A stretch of DNA of 59,108 nt. It comes from an uncultured Clostridia bacterium. Its GTDB lineage: Bacteria > Bacillota > Clostridia > Christensenellales > UBA1242. The position numbers were made by a program, and so were the translations under genes. The notes below the pieces were generated by a model that saw only the letters and a list, made by a program, of their open reading frames with translations, made no database searches and was not told where the DNA came from. Shown piece by piece: positions 23,983 through 32,111 of the stretch (within the stretch, counting starts at the first letter, position 1; every line of letters starts with the position of its first letter). The DNA lies in the NCBI GenBank assembly GCA_948434855.1, contig CAOJFR010000004.1:1-59108 (forward strand). The letters run 5' to 3'.

Positions 23983-24834
23983 TTATTTTGCGTTATTTGC
24001 AAAAAAACATACGCCAATAGCACCTGGTCCAATATGTGTTCCGATTGTGCAACCAATTTCATATTTTGGAATAACTTTTGTTTTGCCTTCCCAAATGCTA
24101 GTGCTGTCAGCAATATATTTTTCAAGCACAGAGTCGTCAGTTCCAGAATAGCCTGTGCAGAAAGGTTTATCAAAATCAATTCCACCAGATTTTTCAATAA
24201 GTTGCATAAGCAAATTGTTTGCCTTTTTAGAACCCATAGCTTTTCCTGCAAGCTTAACTTCGCCGTCAACAACAGAAATTACTGGTTTGATTGAAAGCAT
24301 TTCGCCAGTAAACGCTGCAACTGAAGAAATTCTTCCCCCCTTTTTTAAATATTTAAGAGTTCCAAGTAATGCAAGAAGCTTAATTTTTTTCTTTTCGGTG
24401 TTAAGAATTTCAGCAATTTCTTTTGCTGTTTTATTGTCTTTTATTAACTTTTGTGCAAGCTGAAGCAAAAGTCTTTCGCCAACACAAGCACTAAGACTAT
24501 CAATAACGAAGACATTTTCAAACTCTTTAGCAGCTTTTGAGGCTTCAGAATATGTTCCAGAAAGCTTTGAAGAAATACAAATACAAATAATTTCAGAACC
24601 ATCAGCAGAAAGTTCTTTAAATTTTTCAGTAAATTTATATGCAGAAATTAAGCTGGTTTTAGGAAGTTCATCACTTTCAATTAGTTTATCATAAAATTGT
24701 TTATGCGAAAGGTTAACTCCATCCAAATATTCATCTTCGCCAAATCTAACTTCAAATGGCAAAACAGAAACATTTAACGTTTTTGCTTCGTTTTGGTCAA
24801 TATCAGATCCAGAATCAATAATAAGTTTAATCAT
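23983..24834 (-). CDS. DegV family fatty-acid-binding protein
   Basis: 283 residues. DegV/FakB fold: N-terminal LIIDSGSDID, then VSVLPFEVRFGEDEYLDGV, TSLISAYKF, the SSKLSGTY motif that contacts the fatty acid carboxylate, and the C-terminal EIGCTIGTHIGPGAIGV with the loop His. Homologues (FakB) bind fatty acids and present them to the FakA kinase for phospholipid synthesis; no fakA is seen here. ATG at 24834 with GAGGAG upstream; it overlaps the marR stop by eight bases, so the two are translationally coupled. Confidence 0.92.
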   Translation of the reverse strand: MIKLIIDSGSDIDQNEAKTLNVSVLPFEVRFGEDEYLDGVNLSHKQFYDKLIESDELPKTSLISAYKFTEKFKELSADGSEIICICISSKLSGTYSEASKAAKEFENVFVIDSLSACVGERLLLQLAQKLIKDNKTAKEIAEILNTEKKKIKLLALLGTLKYLKKGGRISSVAAFTGEMLSIKPVISVVDGEVKLAGKAMGSKKANNLLMQLIEKSGGIDFDKPFCTGYSGTDDSVLEKYIADSTSIWEGKTKVIPKYEIGCTIGTHIGPGAIGVCFFANNAK

Positions 24835-25276
24835 TTTTATACTCCTCACAAATTTTTTCTAAATTTCCAGCAATAAGTTCCAAAGAATTATAGAAGGCAT
24901 TTCTGTTTTCTTCTGGCAAACCATTGCTTCCAGCAGAAACCATTTCTGCGGCAATACTAGAAATTTTTTCTGCAACTTTGCTTCCAGTGCTTGTAAGAGA
25001 AAGTTTGCTCCTATACTTTTTTGGTAAGGTTTCTTCAGAAACGATATAGCCTTTGTTTTCAAGGTCTTTCAAAACTCTACTCATACTTGCTTTATCTTCA
25101 TCGCAAATTGAACAAAGAGCTGCTGCAGTTTGTGAGCCAAACTCGTGCAAGTAAAACAAACAAGAAACATGAGTGCTTTTAAGTCCTAGTTTTTTCATTT
25201 CATATGATTTAATTTTATGGATTGATCTATATATATTTGTAATTAACAGGGTGAATTTTGTGTATCTATTTTCCAT
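24827..25276 (-). CDS. MarR-family transcriptional regulator
   Basis: 149 residues. Winged helix-turn-helix of MarR type: HVSCLFYLHEFGSQTAAALC, EDKASMSRVLKDLENKGYIV (recognition helix), wing EETLPKKYRSKLSLT, with dimerising helices at both ends. It lies upstream of and overlapping degV, so it may regulate the pair; a fatty-acid-type ligand (as for FabT, also MarR family) is a reasonable inference. Three Cys near the recognition helix (CSICDE) could allow redox sensing. The promoter carries a palindrome (25287-25302). Confidence 0.9.
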   Translation of the reverse strand: MENRYTKFTLLITNIYRSIHKIKSYEMKKLGLKSTHVSCLFYLHEFGSQTAAALCSICDEDKASMSRVLKDLENKGYIVSEETLPKKYRSKLSLTSTGSKVAEKISSIAAEMVSAGSNGLPEENRNAFYNSLELIAGNLEKICEEYKND

Positions 25277-25286
25277 ATAGTTCTCC

Positions 25287-25302
25287 TTAAGTTTATGCTT
25301 AA
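25287..25302 (-). promoter_or_regulatory. Palindromic operator candidate of marR-degV
   Basis: TTAAG-TTTATG-CTTAA, downstream of the -10, partly covering the ribosome site region. Confidence 0.55.
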
Positions 25303-25309
25303 CATAATG

Positions 25310-25339
25310 ATAATATCACAAAAGATGTTGATTTGTCAA
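25310..25339 (-). promoter_or_regulatory. Promoter of marR-degV
   Basis: Minus strand TTGACA (25339-25334), 18 nt, TATTAT (25315-25310). Confidence 0.65.
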
Positions 25340-25434
25340 CTTTTATTTATGCTTTGCCGATATTTAATTTACTTTACATATTTTTTTATGAAAGCTATAA
25401 TAAATTCTATAGAAGGTTATACTAAGGAGAAGTT

Positions 25435-26271
25435 ATGGAAAATTTTATGTTTACTCATGCAGGCATGGAATGGAACGAAGATCGTGGCTATGTATGTGAA
25501 GATTTTGGTTTTGTGCTTGATGGAGCAACAAGTTTGCTTGGAGAAAATTATACTAATTTTGCAACTGATGCAGAGTGGTATTCAAATAGATGGTGTGAAT
25601 ATTTAAAGGTTGCTCTTAAAGACAAGTCAAAATCTATATTAAGCATTTTAGAAGAAGGTTTTGAAAGCATTGTTGAAGAATATAAGAATATAGCAGGGGG
25701 TAGGTCAACAAAAGACTTTCCTGGTTCAACCGTTAGTATAGTTCGTGAAAATGGTGAAGAAATTGAAATGTATGTTCTTGCAGATAGTCCTATTTTAATT
25801 CAAGATAAATTTGGAGATATTTGCATTTTTGCAGATACAAGAAATAATGCTAATGATTTTGTTATTCATGGAATTGTAAGAGAGTTAGCAATGAAAGAAA
25901 AAATTAATGTGACTGACGCAAGAAAAATTCATCCAGAAAAAATTATGGATGGCAGGTTAAAAAGCAATAAGTTTGGCGGATATTATGTGCTTTCAAATAG
26001 CAAGTCTGCATTAAAATTTGGTTTTTATCAAACAATGCCAAAGTGGCTAGCAAAAAAGATAATTTTAATGACTGATGGTTTTGCTCAAATTTATGAAGTG
26101 TTTAAGTTTATGTCGCCAGAAGAAATTGCAAAAAAATTAAACTCTGCTTCAGATGCAGAAAAGATGTTTAACAAGCTTGTTAGTTTGCAACAAAAAGATA
26201 GGTTTGGAAATAAATTTGTAAGATTTAAAACTACTGATGATTCCACAGTTGTTGTTATGAATTTTAACTAG
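25435..26271 (+). CDS. PP2C-like protein phosphatase
   Basis: 278 residues. Motifs of the PP2C fold: NEDRGYVCEDFGFVLDGATS at the start (metal-binding Asp in DRGY and LDGATS), STVSIVRENGEEIEMYVLADSPILI in the middle, and ILMTDGFAQIYE for the second metal Asp, with a terminal DDSTVVVM strand. Spacing of these motifs differs from classical Stp1, so it belongs to a divergent branch; the substrate is unknown. It is followed by a GNAT and an S51-like gene, with gaps of 11 and 13 nt, as one operon. AAGGAG precedes the ATG. Confidence 0.8.
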   Translation: MENFMFTHAGMEWNEDRGYVCEDFGFVLDGATSLLGENYTNFATDAEWYSNRWCEYLKVALKDKSKSILSILEEGFESIVEEYKNIAGGRSTKDFPGSTVSIVRENGEEIEMYVLADSPILIQDKFGDICIFADTRNNANDFVIHGIVRELAMKEKINVTDARKIHPEKIMDGRLKSNKFGGYYVLSNSKSALKFGFYQTMPKWLAKKIILMTDGFAQIYEVFKFMSPEEIAKKLNSASDAEKMFNKLVSLQQKDRFGNKFVRFKTTDDSTVVVMNFN

Positions 26272-26282
26272 AGGCAAATAAA

Positions 26283-26792
26283 ATGAACATAGAAAATTTA
26301 GTTATTGATATGTGTGAGAAAAAAGACCTTTCTGAAATAATTAAGCTGAGTAATGAAAATGTTATAAAAATGGCTGATGGAAAGGTGAGTGAAGTTGGAA
26401 TTTCTAAACCAATAATTGAAGAAGATTTTAACTATATAGTTGTTGCAAAGTCCAGTGGAAAAATTGTTGGAGCTTTAGTTGCAGTTGAGCTTGATGAAGA
26501 TGATAGAGAATGGTATAAGGTTAAAGACAAAGATAGTTCAATAACAATTATGAAAATTTTTGTAAGTAAAAGTTTTAGAGGCAATGGAGTTGCTGGACAA
26601 ATGATAAGCTTTGTTAAGCAAAAATTTAAAAACAAAGAAATTTATGTAGATATTATGGCGGCTCCGCAAAAAAATAATTCTAGCAGAAGGGCTTTTGAGA
26701 AACAAGGATTTAAATTAATTAGAGAAGAACCTTATTATTTTAAAGAAATAAATTTAAATACGAGTTGGTGGATATTAAAATATTCAAAATGA
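26283..26792 (+). CDS. GNAT-family N-acetyltransferase
   Basis: 169 residues. GNAT fold with acetyl-CoA loop near FVSKSFRGNGVAGQMISFVK (R/Q-x-x-G-x-G/A type) and the C-terminal NNSSRRAFEKQGFKLIRE strand-helix. Substrate unknown. Second gene of the PP2C-GNAT-S51 operon. It is the only host gene in the window that ends in TGA (26790-26792); reading through would add 29 residues and overlap the next gene, which has its own ribosome site there, so TGA is read as stop. Confidence 0.88.
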   Translation: MNIENLVIDMCEKKDLSEIIKLSNENVIKMADGKVSEVGISKPIIEEDFNYIVVAKSSGKIVGALVAVELDEDDREWYKVKDKDSSITIMKIFVSKSFRGNGVAGQMISFVKQKFKNKEIYVDIMAAPQKNNSSRRAFEKQGFKLIREEPYYFKEINLNTSWWILKYSK

Positions 26793-26805
26793 AATAGAGG
26801 TAAAT

Positions 26806-27417
26806 ATGACAGGAAAAATATTTTTAACATCTTGTGGGTTAAAGGAAAAACAGGAAAGTGAAAAATTATATAATTATTTAAAATCTGGTTTTGTGGGGAA
26901 GAAGGCATTAATTGCAATAAATGCAACACTTACTGGACACAATGAAAGAGCGATTGCACCAACAAAAGATAAGTTTTTAAGTGGTGGTGCAAGTAGTGCT
27001 GATATTATTATATTGGATAAATTTAACTATAAGGTCATTTCAGAATATGATTATGTATATTTTGTTGGTGGAGATATTGCACCACTTGCAGAATTAGTTA
27101 ATGAAATAGATATTCGCTCTGAAGTTGTTAAATTCTTGGAAAAAGGCGGAATTTATATTGGTGAGAGTGCTGGTGCAATTATAATGGGAAAGAATGTTAA
27201 ATGGCACTATGATGTTAATAATTCAATAAGAAATTCAGATAAAAAAGAGCCTTTGTGCTATGACGGACTCAATATTGTTAATGAAAATATTTATCCACAT
27301 TTTAATAATAAGCCAATCGCTCAAAAAGCTATAGTTGAAAAATATGAAGTTGAAAACGGAATAAAAATCACACCATTAAATGATGGTGAATGGATAGAAA
27401 TTGATTATAAATCTTAA
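26806..27417 (+). CDS. Peptidase S51 / class I glutamine amidotransferase-like protein
   Basis: 203 residues. Serine nucleophile in GESAGAII (near residue 120), after YVYFVGGDIAPLAELV, as in alpha-aspartyl dipeptidase PepE and cyanophycinase relatives (peptidase S51). The fold is that of class I amidotransferases with Ser in place of Cys. Probably a cytosolic peptidase. Last gene of the PP2C-GNAT-S51 run; RBS AGAGG. Confidence 0.87.
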   Translation: MTGKIFLTSCGLKEKQESEKLYNYLKSGFVGKKALIAINATLTGHNERAIAPTKDKFLSGGASSADIIILDKFNYKVISEYDYVYFVGGDIAPLAELVNEIDIRSEVVKFLEKGGIYIGESAGAIIMGKNVKWHYDVNNSIRNSDKKEPLCYDGLNIVNENIYPHFNNKPIAQKAIVEKYEVENGIKITPLNDGEWIEIDYKS

Positions 27418-27427
27418 CTTAAAAAAT

Positions 27428-27456
27428 AAAAACGGAAATTTTTCCGTTTTTATTTT
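27428..27456. terminator. Bidirectional terminator
   Basis: AAAAACGGAAA and TTTCCGTTTTT with a short T loop, between convergent genes 26806 and 27450. Confidence 0.88.
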
Positions 27457-28100
27457 TCCATAGATTGTTCGGTTTGTTTTGTGCAAACAATTTCAAAACA
27501 AGGCTTAGGTTTGCCATTACGAATAATAGATATTTCTTTAAAAGCAACGGTTCCAACCAAAGAAAAGTATTTATGAACATCTTCTTCTGAAAAAAATCTT
27601 TTATTTATTCCTCTGAGTGGATTTTTGTAAAAGTTTGGTTCAATTTCTTCTCCATCTCCAGCACCAGCTTCAGTTTCGTTAATGGTGTTAACTCTTGCAA
27701 AAAGTTTTCCACCATCTTTCAAAATTCTGTTAATTTGTTTCATTATGCTTATTGTAGTTTTTTCATCAAAATAGTGAAGCGATAGGTCCGCAACAACAAT
27801 ATCAAAAAATCCACTAGGAAAAACTTTCCAAGAAGGCAAGTCTGACATATCAAAATAAAATGTGCTGCCTTGGTTTACTTTAGAAACTTTTTTAATGGCA
27901 TAATCACTAAAATCAACCGATACGACAGCGTATCCGTTTTTAATCAAAAATTTAGTATCATCTCCATTTCCGCATCCAAGGTCAAGTGCCTGTTTAATAT
28001 TTTTGCCATATTCACATTTATCTTTAAGCCAAAAATCATAATTATTAATATCTGCATTTTTTGGAAGTCTATAGTTCCAATATTCAGAAAAATTATTCAT
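27450..28100 (-). CDS. Class I SAM-dependent methyltransferase
   Basis: 216 residues. SAM-binding motif I ALDLGCGNGDDTKFL (about 38-52), motif II Asp in VVSVDFSDYAI, motif IV VADLSLHYFDEKT and motif post-I as in the Methyltransf_25/11 families. The C-terminal part includes RVNTINETEAGAGDGEEIE. This type is often annotated as tellurite-resistance-like or small-molecule methyltransferase; the substrate is unknown. AAGGAGATTAGTT precedes the ATG. It follows the gene at 28123 by 22 nt and is probably co-transcribed with it. Confidence 0.88.
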   Translation of the reverse strand: MNNFSEYWNYRLPKNADINNYDFWLKDKCEYGKNIKQALDLGCGNGDDTKFLIKNGYAVVSVDFSDYAIKKVSKVNQGSTFYFDMSDLPSWKVFPSGFFDIVVADLSLHYFDEKTTISIMKQINRILKDGGKLFARVNTINETEAGAGDGEEIEPNFYKNPLRGINKRFFSEEDVHKYFSLVGTVAFKEISIIRNGKPKPCFEIVCTKQTEQSMEK

Positions 28101-28122
28101 AACTAATCTCCTTAAGTTTTAG

Positions 28123-28722
28123 TTATTTGTTTTTATTTTCAAACTCTTTAATTTTATCATAAATGTCATACCAAGAATATGCTCTTGTAACAATACTATA
28201 TTCTGGTCTTCTATTATAAGGTTTATCAAAAACAAAAACATTAGTATTGCCAATAAGCTTATCAATATTTTTGGGGTCATCATCAATCATAATATCAACA
28301 TTATTTTCTTTGCAAATTTTACCTTTATCGTTTGCCTTAAAAAATATTTTGTCAAATGGTATGCCATTGTCAGTTAACCATTTTTTTGTAAAATTTTCAA
28401 GGTCAGATGAAATATGCTTAGGAAACCATGGGTCGTTTTGTTCTCTGGCAGTAATGATATAAATTTGGTGTCCATCCGATTTAAGCTTTTGAATGACTTC
28501 TGCAGAAAATGGAATTGCAGGGAGTTTGCAAAATTCATTCATATATTCATCCCAAAATTGATGTGCAATTTTTTCTCCCCAGTTAAACATATAATGTGAT
28601 TCAATAGTATCAATTTTTTCAAGTTTAAATTTTCCAAGTTTGTTGCAATACATTGTGCCATAGTCAATCATAAATTGATATTCATTGTTTAGTGTATCGT
28701 CAATATCGATTCCAATAATCAT
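28123..28722 (-). CDS. HAD-like 5' nucleotidase (NT5C type)
   Basis: 199 residues. Motif I IGIDIDDTLNNEYQFM (residues 3-18), motif II IYIITAREQND, and the late motif VDIMIDDDPKNIDKL are those of the 5'(3')-deoxyribonucleotidase / YorS-like HAD branch. Probably dephosphorylates nucleotides or a related metabolite. GAGAAAAT precedes the ATG. Upstream gene of the methyltransferase. Confidence 0.85.
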   Translation of the reverse strand: MIIGIDIDDTLNNEYQFMIDYGTMYCNKLGKFKLEKIDTIESHYMFNWGEKIAHQFWDEYMNEFCKLPAIPFSAEVIQKLKSDGHQIYIITAREQNDPWFPKHISSDLENFTKKWLTDNGIPFDKIFFKANDKGKICKENNVDIMIDDDPKNIDKLIGNTNVFVFDKPYNRRPEYSIVTRAYSWYDIYDKIKEFENKNK

Positions 28723-28813
28723 ATTTTCTCCTATTTAATAAATTATAACAAAGTGATACTATGTTTGCAACAATAATAAATCGTTCATAATATATAAAAG
28801 TGAAAATAAAATA

Positions 28814-28842
28814 TTGACAGAATTAAGTTTTTGGTGTAACAT
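28814..28842 (+). promoter_or_regulatory. Promoter of the aspS-gatCAB leader
   Basis: TTGACA (28814-28819), 17 nt, TAACAT (28837-28842); transcript start expected near 28849, just before the Asn-rich leader ORF. Confidence 0.75.
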
Positions 28843-28875
28843 GAACTTATACGAAATCAAAGGGACGTTTAAATT

Positions 28876-28932
28876 ATGATTAAATTTATTAATAATAACA
28901 ATAATAATTTGAACAATTTCACATCAAATTAG
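28876..28932 (+). CDS. Asn-rich leader peptide of aspS-gatCAB
   Basis: 18-codon ORF MIKFINNNNNNLNNFTSN with AAAGGGA upstream. Nine of 18 codons are Asn (AAT/AAC), six in a row. It stands between a promoter and a strong terminator, ahead of the operon that makes Asn-tRNA(Asn). The obvious reading is a sensor for Asn-tRNA charging; the peptide itself probably has no function. Confidence 0.88.
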   Translation: MIKFINNNNNNLNNFTSN

Positions 28933-28997
28933 GTGGGTTCCTTTTATTATTGTTAAGTTTCCAAACGGAGCAGGCAAACCACCTGCTCCGTTTTTTT
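28891..28997 (+). promoter_or_regulatory. aspS-gatCAB attenuator region
   Basis: TAACAATAATAA within the Asn codon run (about 28896-28907) is exactly complementary to TTATTATTGTTA (28944-28955). AGGTGG, starting in the leader stop codon (28931-28936), is complementary to CCACCT (28979-28984), which overlaps the loop and 3' arm of the terminator. A ribosome finishing the peptide would cover AGGTGG, while one stalled on Asn leaves it free and disrupts the first pairing. The exact antiterminator is inferred and less tidy than in tyrS. Confidence 0.75.
28963..28997 (+). terminator. Leader terminator of aspS-gatCAB
   Basis: AAACGGAGCAGG (28963-28974), CAAACCA loop, CCTGCTCCGTTT (28982-28993), T-run: a perfect 12-bp stem 120 nt before aspS, inside the transcribed leader. 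Confidence 0.92.
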
Positions 28998-29028
28998 ATA
29001 GAATTATATAATTTATAGGAGAAAAATC

Positions 29029-29076
29029 ATGTTTACATTAACTAATGCCCAAAGAGGGGCGAATATATTTGATTAA
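29029..29076 (+). CDS. Second short ORF in the aspS leader
   Basis: 15 codons, MFTLTNAQRGANIFD, behind a strong AGGAG, between the leader terminator and aspS. It has two Asn codons only. It may be a remnant of an older gene start, a second control peptide, or chance; the strong ribosome site is the only positive sign. Confidence 0.4.
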   Translation: MFTLTNAQRGANIFD

Positions 29077-29118
29077 AATTATTAAAAATTATAAAATGAA
29101 AAAGGTTAGGGAAAAATT

Positions 29119-30417
29119 ATGAAAACATATATAGAAGAATTAAAAATAGGCGAACGCTCAGAGGTTTCTGGTTTTATTGATACAGTTCGCGAACAAAAAA
29201 CAATGCTATTTGTAATTTTAAGAGATAGAAGTGGAAAGTTGCAGGTGGCAATAGATAAACAAAAACATAAAGAAATTTATGAAGCAGTATCTCCACTTTT
29301 AACAGATAGCGTTGTTAGATTTATTGGAACAGCCATTGCTGCTCCGCAAGTTAAGCCTGGAGGATTAGAGTTTGTTCCAGAAAGTGTTATTATAGAAAGC
29401 ACAGCTAAAAATAGTCCAATAGACAAAAGCAGCTCAGTTGAGCTTAAGCAAGCTTATAGATGGATAGATTTAAGAGATGAAAAAAATAGGCTAATTTTTG
29501 AAATTAGAACATTCACAGAGCATAAAATGAGAGAATATTTTGCAGAGCATGGCTTTATTGAAATTCATTCGCCAAAGCTCACATCTCAATGCTCTGAGGG
29601 TGGTGCAGAGGTTTTTGCAGTAGACTATTATGGTAGCAAGGCATATTTAACACAAAGCCCACAATTTTATAAACAAATGGCAATAGCGAGTGGCTTTGAA
29701 AAAGTTTTTGAGTTTGGGCCATATTATAGGGCAGAAAATTCTTTCACTTCAAGGCATGCTGCAGAAAGCTATTGTGTGGATTTTGAAGTGGCAGACATAA
29801 AATCGCATCATGAAATTGCGGATATTGAAGAAGATTGGATAATATATGTGCTTAAAGCCATAAAAGAAAAATATGGCGAAGTTATAGAAAAAGTTTTTGG
29901 AGAAAAAGTTATGCTTCCAACTGACAAAATTCCAAGACTAAAACTTTCAGAGGTTTTTGAAATTTTTGAAAAAGTTTATGGAATAAAAACTCCAGAAGCA
30001 AAACAGTTAGACTTAGACCCAGAAGCAGAAAAACTTATTTGTGATTATGCAAAAGATTATCTTGGAAGCGAACTTGTTTTCATCACAGATTATCCTGCAG
30101 AAGCAAGAGCTTTTTACACAAAAAAATCTGATGAAAACCCATTAGAGAGTATGTCACTAGATTTATTGTATCGTGGATGGGAAATGAACAGTGGTGCAAT
30201 GAGAGAGAATGATTTTGCAAAATTAAAGGCTCAAATTGAAGAAAAAGGCATAAATTCAACCAAAATGCAAGGATATTTGCAGTTTTTTGAATATGGTTGT
30301 CCACCACATGGTGGAATCGGTTTTGGAATAGATAGATTTATTGCAAAACTTTTAGGGCTTAGTTCAATTAAAGATAGCATCTTTATTTTCCGTGGACCAA
30401 GCAAAATTACACCTTAA
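29119..30417 (+). CDS. aspS: Archaeal-type aspartyl-tRNA synthetase (AspS2, for tRNA-Asn)
   Basis: 432 residues, the length of the archaeal/eukaryal-type AspRS without the bacterial GAD domain (bacterial AspRS is about 590). N-terminal OB-fold anticodon domain (FVILRDRSGKLQVAIDK), class II motif 2 FEFGPYYRAENSFTSRHAAE and motif 3 GGIGFGIDRFIAKLLGL. In Clostridia such a second AspRS makes Asp-tRNA(Asn), which GatCAB then amidates. The gene directly precedes gatCAB, and the Asn-rich leader supports that role. A single AspRS working on both tRNAs cannot be excluded from this window. GGTTAGGG lies before the ATG. Confidence 0.93.
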   Translation: MKTYIEELKIGERSEVSGFIDTVREQKTMLFVILRDRSGKLQVAIDKQKHKEIYEAVSPLLTDSVVRFIGTAIAAPQVKPGGLEFVPESVIIESTAKNSPIDKSSSVELKQAYRWIDLRDEKNRLIFEIRTFTEHKMREYFAEHGFIEIHSPKLTSQCSEGGAEVFAVDYYGSKAYLTQSPQFYKQMAIASGFEKVFEFGPYYRAENSFTSRHAAESYCVDFEVADIKSHHEIADIEEDWIIYVLKAIKEKYGEVIEKVFGEKVMLPTDKIPRLKLSEVFEIFEKVYGIKTPEAKQLDLDPEAEKLICDYAKDYLGSELVFITDYPAEARAFYTKKSDENPLESMSLDLLYRGWEMNSGAMRENDFAKLKAQIEEKGINSTKMQGYLQFFEYGCPPHGGIGFGIDRFIAKLLGLSSIKDSIFIFRGPSKITP

Positions 30418-30426
30418 GGAGATAGT

Positions 30427-30699
30427 ATGGATAAAGTTGAATATTTAGAAAATTTAAGCAAGCTTAAGTTTAGTGAAGAGGAAAGAACTTTATTTGAAAC
30501 AGAGTTTGATTCCATCATAGAGTTTGTTGATGAAATTTCGGGTTTAGAGCTTCCAGAAGGTCTAGACACAGATGAGACAATCGCTTTAAGTGAGCTTAGG
30601 GAAGATGAAGAAAAACCAAGCTTAACAAGAGAAGCAGTTCTCATGAATGCACCAAAACAAAAGGACGGTTGTTATGTTACACCGCTGGTGGTTGAATAA
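30427..30699 (+). CDS. gatC: Asp-tRNA(Asn)/Glu-tRNA(Gln) amidotransferase subunit C
   Basis: 90 residues, usual size. N-terminal VEYLENLSKLKFSEEERTLF and FDSIIEFVDEISGL are the GatC helices; the acidic middle and the DGCYVTPLVVE tail complete the family pattern. It holds GatA and GatB together in the amidotransferase. Starts nine bases after the aspS stop with AAGGAG overlapping the aspS end; its TAA overlaps the gatA ATG. Confidence 0.95.
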   Translation: MDKVEYLENLSKLKFSEEERTLFETEFDSIIEFVDEISGLELPEGLDTDETIALSELREDEEKPSLTREAVLMNAPKQKDGCYVTPLVVE

Positions 30700-32111
30700 T
30701 GGAATTACATGATAAGTCAATTTTTGAATTAAGAGAAGATATTGTTTCTGGAAAAATATCTTGTGAAGAAGTGGTGTCTTATTTCATAAAAAGATGTGAA
30801 GAAAAAAAATCATTAAACGCTGTTATAGAGATTTATAACGATGCAATTGTTAGGGCAAAGGCTGTTGATGAAAAGATAAAAAGTGGTAAAGAGGTTGGAA
30901 AACTTGCAGGTGTTCCAGTGTTAATTAAGGATAACATTTTTTATGAAGGAAAAGAAGTTACCTGTGCCAGCAAATTTATGCAAGGCTATGTTGCACCATA
31001 TTCTGCAACAGTTGTTAAAAAGCTTATTGCAGAAGATGCGGTTATAATTGGACGAACAAACATGGATGAGTTTGCCATGGGTGGAAGCTGTGAAAAAAGC
31101 TGTTATGGTGCTTGTCATAATGCACATGGATACGAATATGTTTCTGGTGGAAGCAGTGGCGGAAGTGCCGTTGCCGTGGCAGCAGGACTAATTCCTCTTG
31201 CAATTGGCACAGACACTGGTGGATCAATCAGACAGCCAGCCTCATATAACGGAGTTGTGGGAATCAAGCCAACCTATGGTTCGGTTTCAAGATATGGAAT
31301 TGTGGCATTTGCAAGTTCGCTAGACCAAGCATCGCCTTTAACAAAAACAATAAAAGAGTGTGAGTTTGTACTTAAAATAATTGCTGGCAAAGATGAAAAC
31401 GACCAAACAAGTATAGATAACAAATTTGATATTCCACAAAGCAAAAAGTTTACGCTTGGCGTTTGCAAAGAAATTATAGAAAAATTTGGGTCAATGCCGG
31501 GCTATAAATATTATGATAATGCCTTGCAAAAACTTAAATCTGAATTCGATATTAAAGAAATATCAATTCCCCATGTTTCAAATTCGCTTGCATGCTATTA
31601 TATATTGGCTCCAGCAGAAGCAACATCAAACCTTGCAAGATTTGATGCTGTTAAATATGCAAAAAGAAGTGATGAAGCAGTTAGCCTTGATGAGGTTTAC
31701 ACAAAAAGTAGAACCGAAGGTTTTGGAAAAGAGGTAAAAAGAAGAATAATGCTTGGAAATTTTGTTTTATCAAGTGGTTTTTATGAAGCTTATTATGGCA
31801 AGGCAAAAAAACTCCAAAGACTTATTAGGCAAGAGTTTAAACAAGCATTTAAAGTTTGTGATGCAATAATTTTACCAACAACCACAGGCACAGCATTTAA
31901 GATTGGTGAAAAGATGACAGATCCTGTTTCAATGTATTTAGAGGACCTTTTCACGGTTCCAGCAAACATAGCAGGGCTTCCAGCACTCAGCGTTCCATAC
32001 GCCAAAGAAAATGGACTTCCAATAGGAATGCAGTTTATGGCAGATGAAATGAAAGAAACAACACTTTTTGCAGTTGCAGAAAAATTTAAACAAACATTGG
32101 AGGAAAACTAA
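30699..32111 (+). CDS. gatA: Amidotransferase subunit A (glutaminase)
   Basis: 470 residues. Amidase signature enzyme: catalytic Lys in PVLIKDNIF (about 75), the cis-Ser and nucleophile Ser in GGSSGGSAVAVAAGLIPLAI followed by GTDTGGSIRQPA. Releases ammonia from glutamine and passes it through a tunnel to GatB. Starts on the base that ends gatC; the stop overlaps gatB by one base. Confidence 0.97.
   Translation: MELHDKSIFELREDIVSGKISCEEVVSYFIKRCEEKKSLNAVIEIYNDAIVRAKAVDEKIKSGKEVGKLAGVPVLIKDNIFYEGKEVTCASKFMQGYVAPYSATVVKKLIAEDAVIIGRTNMDEFAMGGSCEKSCYGACHNAHGYEYVSGGSSGGSAVAVAAGLIPLAIGTDTGGSIRQPASYNGVVGIKPTYGSVSRYGIVAFASSLDQASPLTKTIKECEFVLKIIAGKDENDQTSIDNKFDIPQSKKFTLGVCKEIIEKFGSMPGYKYYDNALQKLKSEFDIKEISIPHVSNSLACYYILAPAEATSNLARFDAVKYAKRSDEAVSLDEVYTKSRTEGFGKEVKRRIMLGNFVLSSGFYEAYYGKAKKLQRLIRQEFKQAFKVCDAIILPTTTGTAFKIGEKMTDPVSMYLEDLFTVPANIAGLPALSVPYAKENGLPIGMQFMADEMKETTLFAVAEKFKQTLEEN

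Noticed and set aside
26790..26792. Host uses genetic code 4 (TGA = Trp)
   Set aside because: No recognised host gene has an internal TGA, host Trp is TGG, and the one host TGA acts as a sensible stop just before the next gene's ribosome site.
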